Shown: one piece after another, positions 1-8,160 of the stretch
Numbering within the stretch: the stretch's first letter is position 1
How the letters are laid out: the number at the start of each line of letters is the position of its first letter
From: DASYHS01 sp035998295
GTDB lineage: Bacteria; Pseudomonadota; Alphaproteobacteria; Azospirillales; Azospirillaceae
Length of the DNA stretch: 9,347 bases
Reading direction: 5' to 3'
NCBI RefSeq assembly: GCF_035998295.1
Contig: NZ_DASYHS010000114.1
Span: 1-9,347, forward strand
Notes under the pieces: generated by a model
Database searches by the model: none
What the model saw: only the letters and a program-made list of their open reading frames with translations
What the model was told of the DNA's origin: nothing
Translations under genes and position numbers: made by a program

Positions 1-38
1 TCGGAGGCAGCGACTGGTATGCGCTGCCGGATCCCTGA
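1..38 (+). CDS. Possible 3' end of an upstream gene (partial)
   Basis: Reading from base 3, the frame encodes a short tail, GGSDWYALPDP, followed by TGA at 36-38. The composition is that of an ordinary globular C-terminus, and a GC-rich hairpin follows two bases later. Only eleven codons are visible, so the product cannot be identified and the frame choice is weak. Frame 2 is also open, up to base 229, but its translation is Arg/Pro/Ser-rich and looks non-coding. Confidence 0.3.
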   Translation, partial: GGSDWYALPDP

Positions 39-289
39 ACGGGGCGACCAGCGGCCCCCTCAGCCGTCGCCGCCGATCTCCGACAGCAGCGCCGGTTCCT
101 GTTCCCGTCCTCGGAATATTCTACGGCGGCCGGAACTACGACATGGCGTTCCGCGGGACGACCGCGAATAGCCGTCCCCGGTACGCCCCCTCCATTCCAC
201 CGCTAGCCACCGCCGGAAATTCCTCTTAGGCTGGAACGATATTCCTGGGTTTCGGCCCTTCCGTCCCCTTTGTTGCGATCCCACGACCC
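39..289 (+). promoter_or_regulatory. Leader / likely promoter region of the aphA-pot operon
   Basis: No convincing gene lies in this 251-base stretch. It holds the AT-richest runs of the left half of the window: a GAATATTC palindrome (114-121), GGAAATTCC (215-223) and GGAA-N5-TTCC (233-245). The last two have centres 20 bases apart, about two helical turns. GATATT at 238-243 could serve as a -10 element, but no good -35 lies at the proper distance. It is the only gap of this size before the tightly packed operon, so the promoter should lie here. The exact site is not resolved. Confidence 0.4.
41..58 (+). terminator. Weak GC hairpin after the upstream stop
   Basis: GGGGC at 41-45 can pair with GCCCC at 54-58 across an eight-base loop, starting two bases after the putative stop at 36-38. 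No T tract follows, so it is not a classical intrinsic terminator. It could be a 3' end stabiliser or a Rho-linked end. The stem is short enough to arise by chance at this GC content. Confidence 0.2.
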
Positions 290-2409
<2,120 letters not shown>

Positions 2410-3312
2410 ATGGCCGCTTCCCTGGACGCCCGCGGACGCCTGGGCCAGCGCCTGCTGGTCGCGCCGGCCCTGCTGGTCCTCGTGGTGTTCATGGTCGGGC
2501 CGCTCCTGCTGATGGGCTACGTCTCGCTGCTGGAGAAGGGGACCTATGGCGGCGTGCAGTGGGACGTGTTCTCGGGCGAAGCCTATGTCCGCTTCCTGTT
2601 CGAGCGCGATTTCGACGACACGCTGCTGTTCAACCCCGACTATCTGCGCATCTTCGCGCGCAGCCTCGGCCTCGCGCTGTGGACGACCGCGCTGGCGCTC
2701 GCGGTCGGCCTGCCCACCGCGCTCTACATCGCGATGCAGCCGCCGGCGCGGCGCAACCTCCTGGTCTTCCTGGTCACGATCCCGTTCTGGACCAACCTGC
2801 TGGTGCGCAACTACGCCTGGATCCTGCTGCTGCGCAACAACGGCCTGCTCGACGGGCTGCTCCGCTGGATGGGCGTGACCGACGGGCCGCTCGGCATCCT
2901 CTACACCGACACCGCGGTCGCGATCGGGCTCGTCTATTCCTTCCTGCCCTTCATGGTCCTGCCGATCTACACCAGCCTCGAGAAGATGGACTTCCGCCTC
3001 GTCGAGGCGGCCTACGACCTCTACGCCGGCAAATGGCAGGCGCTGCGCCGGATCGTGCTGCCGCTGGCGGCACCCGGCATCGCGGCCGGCTGCGTCCTCG
3101 TCTTCATCCCGTGCCTGGGCGCCTACGTGACGCCGGAGCTGCTGGGCGGCGGCAAGGCGCTGCTGATCGGCAACCTGATCCAGGGCCAGTTCGGCGTCGC
3201 GCGCAACTGGCCCTTCGGCGCGGCGCTCGCCTTCGCGCTGCTCGCGATCGTGCTGCTGGTGATGATGGTCTACACGCTGCGCTTCAAGCGCCCCGCGGAG
3301 GGCGGGCGATGA
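2410..3312 (+). CDS. potB: Spermidine/putrescine ABC transporter permease (PotB/PotH type)
   Basis: This 300-residue inner-membrane protein forms half of the polyamine translocation channel. Hydrophobic segments are visible at about 16-38, 83-108, 115-140, 168-188, 221-240 and 270-290, giving the usual six helices. The EAA loop that contacts the ATPase is at about 199-225 (EAAYDLYAGKWQ, then IVLPLAAPG). A periplasmic stretch with GGVQWDVFSGEAYVRF and FNPDYLRIFARS follows helix 1, as is typical of PotB/PotH proteins. The ATG directly follows the potA TGA with no gap, and GGAGG at 2400-2404 sits five bases upstream inside the potA end, so the start is secure. Confidence 0.93.
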   Translation: MAASLDARGRLGQRLLVAPALLVLVVFMVGPLLLMGYVSLLEKGTYGGVQWDVFSGEAYVRFLFERDFDDTLLFNPDYLRIFARSLGLALWTTALALAVGLPTALYIAMQPPARRNLLVFLVTIPFWTNLLVRNYAWILLLRNNGLLDGLLRWMGVTDGPLGILYTDTAVAIGLVYSFLPFMVLPIYTSLEKMDFRLVEAAYDLYAGKWQALRRIVLPLAAPGIAAGCVLVFIPCLGAYVTPELLGGGKALLIGNLIQGQFGVARNWPFGAALAFALLAIVLLVMMVYTLRFKRPAEGGR

Positions 3313-4088
3313 CGGACCTGCGCCGCTTTCCCGGCACGCGCGCCGTAGCCTGGGCCTTCTTCGCCTATCTCTACCTGCCGATCGTCGTGCTGGTCGTGCT
3401 CGCCTTCAACGCCAACACGACGGCGACGATCTGGACCGGCTTCACCACCGACTGGTTCGGCCGGGTGCTGGCCAACGCCGACATCATGCGCGCGGCGCGC
3501 AACTCGCTGACGGTCGCCCTCATCGCGACCGCCTGCTCCACGGTGCTGGCGACGGCCGCCGCCCTCGGCCTGGCGCGCCGCCGCGTCAGGTCCGAGCGCG
3601 CCGCGACGGCCCTGATCTCGCTGCCGCTCGTCGTGCCGGAGATCGTGACCGCGGTCGCGACCCTGCTGTTCTTCGTGCTGATCGGACTGGAGCTGGGCCT
3701 GCTGACGGTCGCCCTCGCCCACACCGTGTTCTGCATCCCCTTCGCCTACCTGCCGATCCGGGCCCGGCTCGCCGGGATGGACCCGGCCCTGCTGGACGCG
3801 GCGGCCGACCTCTACGCCGGGCCGTGGCGGACGTTCCTGCGGGTTACCCTGCCGTTGCTCTGGCCGGGCGTCCTGTCGGGCGCGATGCTGGCGTTCATCA
3901 TCTCGCTCGACGACTTCGTGATCACGTACTTCGTCGCGGGGGCGGGGGGAACGACGCTGCCGATCTACATCTTCGGCATGATCCGCATCGGCGTCAGCCC
4001 GGAGGTGAACGCCGTCTCGGCCCTGATGCTGGTCGTCTCGATCCTGTTCGTCTCGCTTTCTTACCTGATCGGCCGGCGCGCCGGCTGA
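3309..4088 (+). CDS. potC: Spermidine/putrescine ABC transporter permease (PotC/PotI type)
   Basis: This 259-residue protein is the second channel subunit. It starts with a cytoplasmic tail and then six hydrophobic segments at roughly 13-33, 66-88, 103-125, 131-150, 186-208 and 234-255. The EAA-loop equivalent lies at about 163-187 (DAAADLYAGPWRTF, then VTLPLLWPG), with the first Glu replaced by Asp. The SLDDFVITYF segment (199-208) is characteristic of PotC/PotI. Its ATG overlaps the potB stop in an ATGA junction, so translation is probably coupled. A strong hairpin overlaps its last codons and stop. Confidence 0.93.
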   Translation: MTDLRRFPGTRAVAWAFFAYLYLPIVVLVVLAFNANTTATIWTGFTTDWFGRVLANADIMRAARNSLTVALIATACSTVLATAAALGLARRRVRSERAATALISLPLVVPEIVTAVATLLFFVLIGLELGLLTVALAHTVFCIPFAYLPIRARLAGMDPALLDAAADLYAGPWRTFLRVTLPLLWPGVLSGAMLAFIISLDDFVITYFVAGAGGTTLPIYIFGMIRIGVSPEVNAVSALMLVVSILFVSLSYLIGRRAG

Positions 4089-4090
4089 TC
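4067..4090 (+). other. Strong RNA hairpin across the potC stop, before potD
   Basis: GATCGGCCGG (4067-4076) pairs with CCGGCTGATC (4081-4090) over a CGCG loop. This gives a ten-pair stem with a single G-U wobble (4071 with 4086). The stop codon TGA at 4086-4088 is inside the 3' arm. The sequence after it is CAAAAAC, with no T run, so it is not an intrinsic terminator in the + direction. Hairpins between permease and binding-protein genes of ABC operons are known to protect or process the messenger and set different subunit levels. That role is inferred here. Confidence 0.6.
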
Positions 4091-4095
4091 CAAAA

Positions 4096-4109
4096 ACGGG
4101 AGGTTCCGT
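4096..4109 (+). promoter_or_regulatory. Strong potD ribosome binding site, possibly in a small hairpin
   Basis: GGGAGG at 4098-4103 lies seven bases before the potD ATG and is the most canonical site in the operon. That fits a binding protein needed in excess over the membrane subunits. ACGGG (4096-4100) can pair with TCCGT (4105-4109), including one G-U, leaving AGGT in a four-base loop. This could partly mask the site. The stem is weak, so an effect on translation is speculative. Confidence 0.5.
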
Positions 4110-4110
4110 C

Positions 4111-5160
4111 ATGATCCGCAAGCTCACGCTCTCCGCCGCCGGACTGGCCCTCGCGGCGTCCCTCGGGGCCGCGCAGCCGGCCGCCGCCGCCGGCGAGCTG
4201 TTCCTCTACAACTGGTCGAACTATTTCCCGCCGGAGCTGCTGACGAAGTTCCAGGAGGACACCGGCATCCGGGTCACGCTCGACGTCTACGACAGCAACG
4301 AGACCATGCTGGCGAAGCTCCAGGCCGGCGCGTCCGGCTACGACATCGCGGTGCCGTCCGACTATATGGTCGAGGCGATGATCAAGCAGGACCTGATCGA
4401 GCGCATCGACGCAGCCCAGCTCCCCAACTTCAAGAACGTGTCGGCCCCCCACGACAAGCCCTGGTACGACCCCGAGCGCGCATATTCCGCCCCCTACATG
4501 TGGGGCACGACCGGCTTCAGCTACGACGGCGCCCGCGTCCCCGGCAAGCTCGAGGAGAGCTGGGCGGTGTTCTTCGACCCGCCGGCGGAGCTGGAGGGCC
4601 AGACCGTGGCCCTCAACGACGAGGTGGAGCTGTTCAAGGCGGCGGCGATGTATCTCGGCATCGATCCCTGCACCGAGGACCGCGAGGACGCGTCCCGGGT
4701 CTACGACCTGCTGGCGGCGCAGAAGCCCCAGCTCGCGATGTACCAGTCCGACGGCACGATCGAGCGCATGATCGCCAAGGAGGTGATCATGCACATGCAG
4801 TGGAACGGCGCCGCCCACCGCACGCGCAAGGGACTGCCTTCCCTGGTCTACGTGTACCCCAAGGAAGGCATCAACCTGTGGAGCGACAACTTCGTCGTCC
4901 TGAAGGACGCGCCCAACAAGGAGAACGCCAAGATCTTCATCGACTGGATGCTCGACCCGCGCAACGCGGCCGCCGCGTCGAACTTCACCGGCTACATGAA
5001 CGCGGTGCCGGCCTCGGCCGAGTTCCTCGACGAGGATCTGCGCTCCGACCCCGCGGTGGTTCCCCCGCCGGGCGCCGAAGCGCGCTTCAACGAGAACAAG
5101 CAGTGCTCCCAGGAGAACCGGGACCTGCGCAACCGCGTCTGGACGCGGCTGCGTTCCTGA
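4111..5160 (+). CDS. potD: Periplasmic polyamine-binding protein (PotD/PotF type)
   Basis: This 349-residue protein captures polyamine in the periplasm and delivers it to the permeases. A signal peptide is clear: MIRK, a hydrophobic core at about 7-20, and an Ala-rich cleavage region ending near A27. The mature start ELFLYNWSNYFPPELL is the hallmark of the family. Residues matching the E. coli PotD polyamine pocket by motif are W35 and Y38, S83 and Y85 (VPSDY), E173, S213, W231 (QWNGAAH), W257 and D259 (LWSDN) and Y295 (TGY). They form the aromatic box and the acids that hold the amines. Two cysteines (C187, C332) could form a disulfide. Whether it prefers putrescine, spermidine or an acetylated form cannot be decided from sequence; the first-gene deacetylase makes an acetylated ligand plausible. 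The ATG is supported by a strong ribosome binding site. Confidence 0.93.
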   Translation: MIRKLTLSAAGLALAASLGAAQPAAAAGELFLYNWSNYFPPELLTKFQEDTGIRVTLDVYDSNETMLAKLQAGASGYDIAVPSDYMVEAMIKQDLIERIDAAQLPNFKNVSAPHDKPWYDPERAYSAPYMWGTTGFSYDGARVPGKLEESWAVFFDPPAELEGQTVALNDEVELFKAAAMYLGIDPCTEDREDASRVYDLLAAQKPQLAMYQSDGTIERMIAKEVIMHMQWNGAAHRTRKGLPSLVYVYPKEGINLWSDNFVVLKDAPNKENAKIFIDWMLDPRNAAAASNFTGYMNAVPASAEFLDEDLRSDPAVVPPPGAEARFNENKQCSQENRDLRNRVWTRLRS

Positions 5161-5188
5161 CGCCGTAAGGCCTGACACACGGAGAATC

Positions 5189-6079
5189 GTGGACACCTTC
5201 ACCGTCGCCCTCTGGGCAACCAACGTCGCCACGCCGCCGGCCGGGCCGGCGGCGTGGCTCGCCGGCGTCGAGCGCATGGCCGGCCGCGCGCGTGATGCCG
5301 GGGCCGCGCTGCTGGCGCTGCCCGAATACGTCTCGGCCCAATGGCTGCATTGGGCGCCGCCGGACCTGGACCATACCGGCGAGGTCGCCTGGATGGCGGA
5401 GCAGGCGGCCGCCCTGGAGCCGGGCCTCGCCGGCATCTCGTCGCGCACGGGGCTGGCGCTGCTCGCCGGCACGGCTCCCGTGCCGGCGCCGCGGGGCGGC
5501 TTCTTCAACCAGGCCCGCCTGTTCCTGCCGGAAGGCGACCTCGTCCGGCAGGACAAGCTGTGCCTGACCCCCTCGGAGAAGGACCCCGACGGCTGGATGC
5601 TCGTGCCCGGCGACCGCTTCCGGGTCGTGGGCTGGCGCGGCCTGCGCCTCGGCATCGCGATCTGCCTCGACGTCGAGCTGCCGGCCCTGTCGGCCAGGAT
5701 CGCCGGCCTCGGGCTCGACCTGCTGCTGGTGCCCTCCATGACCGGGCTCGCCTCCGGCCATGCGCGCGTCTTCGGCTGCGCCCGGGCGCGCGCGGTCGAG
5801 CTGTTCTGCGCGGTCGCGGCACTCGGCTGCATCGGTGACGTCCCCCGGCCGGACCGGGTCGAGGGCAACACCTCCGGGGCCGCCGTCTTCATCCCCTGCG
5901 AGGAGGCGCTGGGCTTCACCGGCCTGCTCGACCAGGTCCCCGCCGTCTCCTCCAGCGCCGATCCCGACGGGCCGATGCTGGTCGCCGGAATCCCGCTCGA
6001 ACGCATCCGCGGCCTGCGCGCCGAGAAGGCGGAGGTATGGCCCGGCGCCTGGTCCGCGGAGCACGTGCGGATCGGCTGA
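5189..6079 (+). CDS. Nitrilase-superfamily carbon-nitrogen hydrolase
   Basis: This 296-residue cytoplasmic enzyme has the Glu-Lys-Cys triad of the nitrilase/amidase superfamily: E46 in LPEY, K123 in RQDKLCLTPSE and C159 in AICLDVELP, with a supporting E130. Such enzymes hydrolyse amides, carbamoyl-amines or nitriles, releasing ammonia or an amine. It starts at GTG 5189 with GGAG four bases upstream; the first beta strand (FTVALWATNV) begins at once, so no later start works. It follows potD by 28 bases in the same direction and is probably the last operon gene. In a polyamine setting, candidate substrates are N-carbamoylputrescine or a guanidino- or amino-butyramide. The residues after E46 (YVSAQWLHW) do not match the N-carbamoylputrescine amidase pattern I know, so the substrate is left open. 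Three strong inverted repeats lie inside the gene. Confidence 0.85.
   Translation: MDTFTVALWATNVATPPAGPAAWLAGVERMAGRARDAGAALLALPEYVSAQWLHWAPPDLDHTGEVAWMAEQAAALEPGLAGISSRTGLALLAGTAPVPAPRGGFFNQARLFLPEGDLVRQDKLCLTPSEKDPDGWMLVPGDRFRVVGWRGLRLGIAICLDVELPALSARIAGLGLDLLLVPSMTGLASGHARVFGCARARAVELFCAVAALGCIGDVPRPDRVEGNTSGAAVFIPCEEALGFTGLLDQVPAVSSSADPDGPMLVAGIPLERIRGLRAEKAEVWPGAWSAEHVRIG
5228..5258. repeat. Perfect inverted repeat, 15-base arms, one-base centre
   Basis: GCCACGCCGCCGGCC (5228-5242) is the exact reverse complement of GGCCGGCGGCGTGGC (5244-5258), with a single G between. It begins 40 bases into the nitrilase gene and encodes residues 14-23 (ATPPAGPAAW). In RNA it gives a 14-pair, very GC-rich stem with a three-base loop, close enough to the start to hinder early elongation or attract Rho/RNase effects. 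The protein segment looks like an Ala/Pro-rich surface loop with few constraints. Confidence 0.85.
5464..5488. repeat. Perfect 11-base inverted repeat with three-base loop
   Basis: CGCCGGCACGG (5464-5474) pairs exactly with CCGTGCCGGCG (5478-5488) around CTC. It is inside the nitrilase gene, at about residues 92-100 (AGTAPVPAP). An RNA copy would fold into a compact hairpin on either strand. Confidence 0.8.
5523..5553. repeat. Perfect 10-base inverted repeat with 11-base loop
   Basis: TCCTGCCGGA (5523-5532) is the reverse complement of TCCGGCAGGA (5544-5553). It lies in the nitrilase gene just before the codon for the catalytic lysine K123 (5555-5557). It is weaker than the two preceding repeats and could be coincidental in GC-rich coding sequence. 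Confidence 0.7.
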
Positions 6080-6199
6080 GGCTTGGTCCATGCTTGCGGA
6101 TGCGGCCTCCGATGCCCATATCGGAAAGGAACGCACACGCTTCAGGGTACCGGGCGGACGCCAGACGGCCCGACCTCCCGCAACGGAACAGGAGGCGGC
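6080..6199 (+). promoter_or_regulatory. Spacer before the small repeat-tailed gene
   Basis: No gene is seen in these 120 bases. TCCGAT (6108-6113) and ATCGGA (6120-6125) form a small hairpin with a six-base loop, followed by AAGG rather than T residues, so termination is unlikely. GGAGG at 6191-6195 is a good ribosome binding site for the ATG at 6200. A separate promoter is possible but no clear -10/-35 pair is visible. Read-through from the nitrilase gene is equally possible. Confidence 0.35.
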
Positions 6200-6481
6200 A
6201 TGACTGCCGACAAGCGGACTTCGGACCGCAAGCAGATCGACGCAATGACCCGGGACTTCCTCGAGAAGGGCGGCAAGATCGTGCAATGCCCCCCGGGCGC
6301 CTCGGAAGAAGTCGTCTACAAGAAGAACACCTTCAGGCGCCGCGCCAAGCCGGCCGGCGACGCGGCACCCGCCGCACCAGCCGGCGAAGCGGCGCCTGCA
6401 ACACCGGCCGGCGAAGCGGCGCCCGCAACACCGGCCGGCGAAGCGGCGCCCGCCGCCCCCGAGGCCAAGTCCGAAGGCTAG
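6200..6481 (+). CDS. Small basic protein with Ala/Pro/Glu repeat tail, unknown function
   Basis: This 93-residue protein is not one I can name. Residues 1-50 are charged and probably folded: DRKQIDAMTRDFLEKGGKIVQCPPG, then a basic run KKNTFRRRAK at 41-50. The F-L-x-K/R-G-G-K pattern is loosely like the C-terminal part of SutA-type small RNA-polymerase-associated proteins, but this is only a resemblance. Residues 52-87 are four copies of AGEAAPATP-like units, likely an extended flexible tail. There is no signal peptide or membrane segment, so it should be cytoplasmic. ATG 6200 is preferred over the in-frame ATG at 6083 because GGAGG lies four bases upstream and the extra 39 residues are low in protein character. 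Its stop overlaps that of the convergent gene. Confidence 0.75.
   Translation: MTADKRTSDRKQIDAMTRDFLEKGGKIVQCPPGASEEVVYKKNTFRRRAKPAGDAAPAAPAGEAAPATPAGEAAPATPAGEAAPAAPEAKSEG
6353..6460 (+). repeat. Four in-frame 27-base tandem repeats
   Basis: Units occupy 6353-6379, 6380-6406, 6407-6433 and 6434-6460, each encoding nine residues (AGDAAPAAP, AGEAAPATP, AGEAAPATP, AGEAAPAAP). Units 2 and 3 differ at a single base (6396, CCT against CCC). Units 3 and 4 are identical for their first 20 bases. The near identity at DNA level points to recent duplication by slippage or recombination, and any copy change keeps the frame. Confidence 0.9.
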
Positions 6482-7467
6482 GGCCGTTCTCCGGCCCCGG
6501 TGGCGGCTCCGTCGGTGGCTCGGGCGGCCTGCGGGCCTAGCGGCACGATCGCCGGGTCGACCTCGCCGAGGACGTCGTGGTAGTGGCGCCGGACATGGTC
6601 CTGCCGGACCGTGTCCGCCACGCCCGGAAGCGCCAGCAGCCTTTCCCGGTGCGCCACCAGGAACGGATACGCCGACAGCGGCCGCAGCGTGCAGCGCATC
6701 GCATCGCGGTATGCGCTCTCGAACCGCACCAGCGTGCAGAACAGGTGCCAGTCCGGCTCCGTGACCCGGTCGCCCAGAAGCCAGGCCCTTCCGTCCGACA
6801 GCAGCCCCTCCAGCCGGCCCAGCGCCGAGAACACGCCCCGGACCGCCGTCTCGTAGGCGGCTTGCGTCGCGGCGAAGCCGGCCGCGTACACCCCCTCGCA
6901 CAGCTCCGGCAGCAGCCAGGCGTTCAGGGCGTCGATCTCCCCCGCGAGCGCTTCCGGGCGGAAGCGGACGCCGGCGTCGCCGCCGACGCCGTCGAACGCG
7001 TGGTCCAGCAGGCGGATGATGTCGCCGGACTGGTTGTTGACGATCGCGCCCGTCCTGCGGTCCCACAGCACCGGGACCGTGATCTTGCCGGTGTAGTCGG
7101 GAGCCGCGGCGGCATAGACCTCGTGCAGCGTGGCGCGCCCGCCGGCGTGGTCGACCGTGCTCATGTCGCTGTCGCCGAAGGTCCAGCCGTCCGGCCCGCC
7201 CCAGCGCGGATGCAGGACCGACATGCCGATCACCCCTTCCAGCCCCTTCAGCCGCCGGTACAGGATCGTCCGGTGCGCCCATGGACAGGCGTAGGAGACG
7301 TAGAGGTGGTAGCGCCCGGCCTCGGCCGGAAAGGGCGTCAAGCCGTCCGCCGAGACGGCGTGGCGGAACCGGTCCGCCGACGCCGCCCGCAGCGCCCGCA
7401 ACTCCGGCCCGTCCGGCATGTCCCCCCGCCAGACGCCGTCCACCATCATCTTGACCGTTCGTGCCAT
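6478..7467 (-). CDS. yqjG: Glutathionyl-hydroquinone reductase (Xi-class GST)
   Basis: This 329-residue cytoplasmic enzyme reduces glutathionyl-hydroquinones, and often other glutathione conjugates, using glutathione. The catalytic cysteine is C61 in YACPWAHR, the family signature. W95 (DGW), the cis-proline P132 (TVPVLWD), the NNQSGDIIR motif (144-152), Y194 (GVYAAGFA) and Y296 (RRHYH) correspond to residues used by E. coli YqjG. The C-terminal IVPLGP is also typical, and the length is usual. Start ATG at 7467 is chosen because MARTVKMMVDGVW matches the family N-terminus; the open frame upstream to 7857 merely shadows the neighbouring GST gene. It begins eight bases after the stop of that gene, with GAGG nearby, so the two are co-transcribed. 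Its stop is shared, on opposite strands, with the small repeat-tailed gene. Confidence 0.92.
   Translation of the reverse strand: MARTVKMMVDGVWRGDMPDGPELRALRAASADRFRHAVSADGLTPFPAEAGRYHLYVSYACPWAHRTILYRRLKGLEGVIGMSVLHPRWGGPDGWTFGDSDMSTVDHAGGRATLHEVYAAAAPDYTGKITVPVLWDRRTGAIVNNQSGDIIRLLDHAFDGVGGDAGVRFRPEALAGEIDALNAWLLPELCEGVYAAGFAATQAAYETAVRGVFSALGRLEGLLSDGRAWLLGDRVTEPDWHLFCTLVRFESAYRDAMRCTLRPLSAYPFLVAHRERLLALPGVADTVRQDHVRRHYHDVLGEVDPAIVPLGPQAARATDGAATGAGERP
6481..6497. terminator. Hairpin at the convergent gene junction, possible terminator
   Basis: GGGCCG (6481-6486) pairs perfectly with CGGCCC (6492-6497) around TTCTC, starting at the last base of the small gene's stop. It lies within the final codons of the convergent reductase gene, so it could end or stabilise the + strand messenger. 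No T tract follows in either direction, making classical intrinsic termination unlikely. Confidence 0.35.
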
Positions 7468-7475
7468 TGCGGGCC

Positions 7476-8144
7476 TCACGCGACCAGGGTGCCGAGATGG
7501 GATGGGCGGGCGGCCAGGAAGGCCCGCAGCCGCGCCGGGTAGTCCGGCGCCACCGCGTCGCGCACGCTCGGCCGCGCCGCCAGGCGCCCGCGCCAGGCCG
7601 CGAGCTTCGGCAGCCCGTCCATGAAGCCGCCGATCCCGGCCGCCTCGAAGGCGTCGAAATACCGGAAGACCGGCCCGAACACCGCGTCCACCAGCGAGAA
7701 GGTCTCGCCCCCGAACCACGGGCCGGCGCCGAAGCCGTCCTCGACCCGGGCGAGCCGGTCCCGGATCGCCTGCCGCTTCTTCTCGAAGGTGGCTTCGTCC
7801 GGCGCGCAATAGAAGCCCGCGATCTCGTTCAGGATCGACGAGCCGAACTCCATCCACGACCGGTGGCGGGCGCGCTCCAGCGGGTCCTCGGGATGCAGGC
7901 GCGCGCCGGGGGCGGTCTCCTCGATGAACTCGCAGATGACCGAGGATTCGAACAGGACCTCGTCGCCGACCAGCAGCAGCGGGACCTTTCCCAGCGGCGA
8001 GATCGCCCGGAACCAGTCCGGCTTGTCGGCGAGGTCGATCTGGACGCGTTCGAACGGCACCCCCTTCTCGGCGAGCGCGATCGCCGCGCGCTGGACGTAG
8101 GGGCAGAGATGATGGCTGACGAGGCGCAGGTTCGGCATCGGCAT
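7476..8144 (-). CDS. Glutathione S-transferase, Cys-type
   Basis: This 222-residue protein has the two-domain GST fold. The thioredoxin-like N-terminal domain carries the active-site cysteine C14 in HHLCPYVQRA, the cis-proline P55 in GKVPLLL and the glutathione-binding E66-S67. The helical C-terminal domain includes the N-capping box around D153 (SLVDAVFGP). A cysteine in place of Tyr/Ser is the pattern of omega, beta and dehydroascorbate-reductase-like classes, which favour thiol transfer, dehalogenation or deglutathionylation over simple conjugation. Start 8144 is preferred to 8138 because GGAG stands nine bases upstream. It lies 16 bases after the doxX stop and eight before the reductase. 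The substrate is unknown; isomerase roles such as maleylacetoacetate or maleylpyruvate isomerase cannot be excluded. Confidence 0.9.
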   Translation of the reverse strand: MPMPNLRLVSHHLCPYVQRAAIALAEKGVPFERVQIDLADKPDWFRAISPLGKVPLLLVGDEVLFESSVICEFIEETAPGARLHPEDPLERARHRSWMEFGSSILNEIAGFYCAPDEATFEKKRQAIRDRLARVEDGFGAGPWFGGETFSLVDAVFGPVFRYFDAFEAAGIGGFMDGLPKLAAWRGRLAARPSVRDAVAPDYPARLRAFLAARPSHLGTLVA

Positions 8145-8160
8145 GGCACGGAACTCCGGG

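Noticed and set aside
2..229. Open frame 2 at the left edge, possible partial gene
   Set aside because: There is no start in the window. The sequence is Arg/Pro/Ser-rich with no motif, and it runs into the AT-richer leader region.
2559..3308. N-terminal extension of potC over potB
   Set aside because: The extra residues are an alternative-frame shadow of potB. The ATGA overlap at 3309-3312 and the membrane topology support a start at 3309.
6353..6460. Tandem repeats as a CRISPR array
   Set aside because: The units are contiguous with no unique spacers and encode an in-frame protein tail.
3994..7282. Very long open frames on the - strand (714 and 731 codons) over potD, the nitrilase gene and beyond
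   Set aside because: They run antisense to genes with clear catalytic and binding motifs, and their translations are Arg/Gly/Ala-rich without domain motifs. Long antisense open frames are expected at this GC content.
7468..7857. N-terminal extension of the hydroquinone reductase to 7857
   Set aside because: It overlaps the GST gene in another frame and does not look like protein. MARTVKMMVDGVW at 7467 fits the family start.
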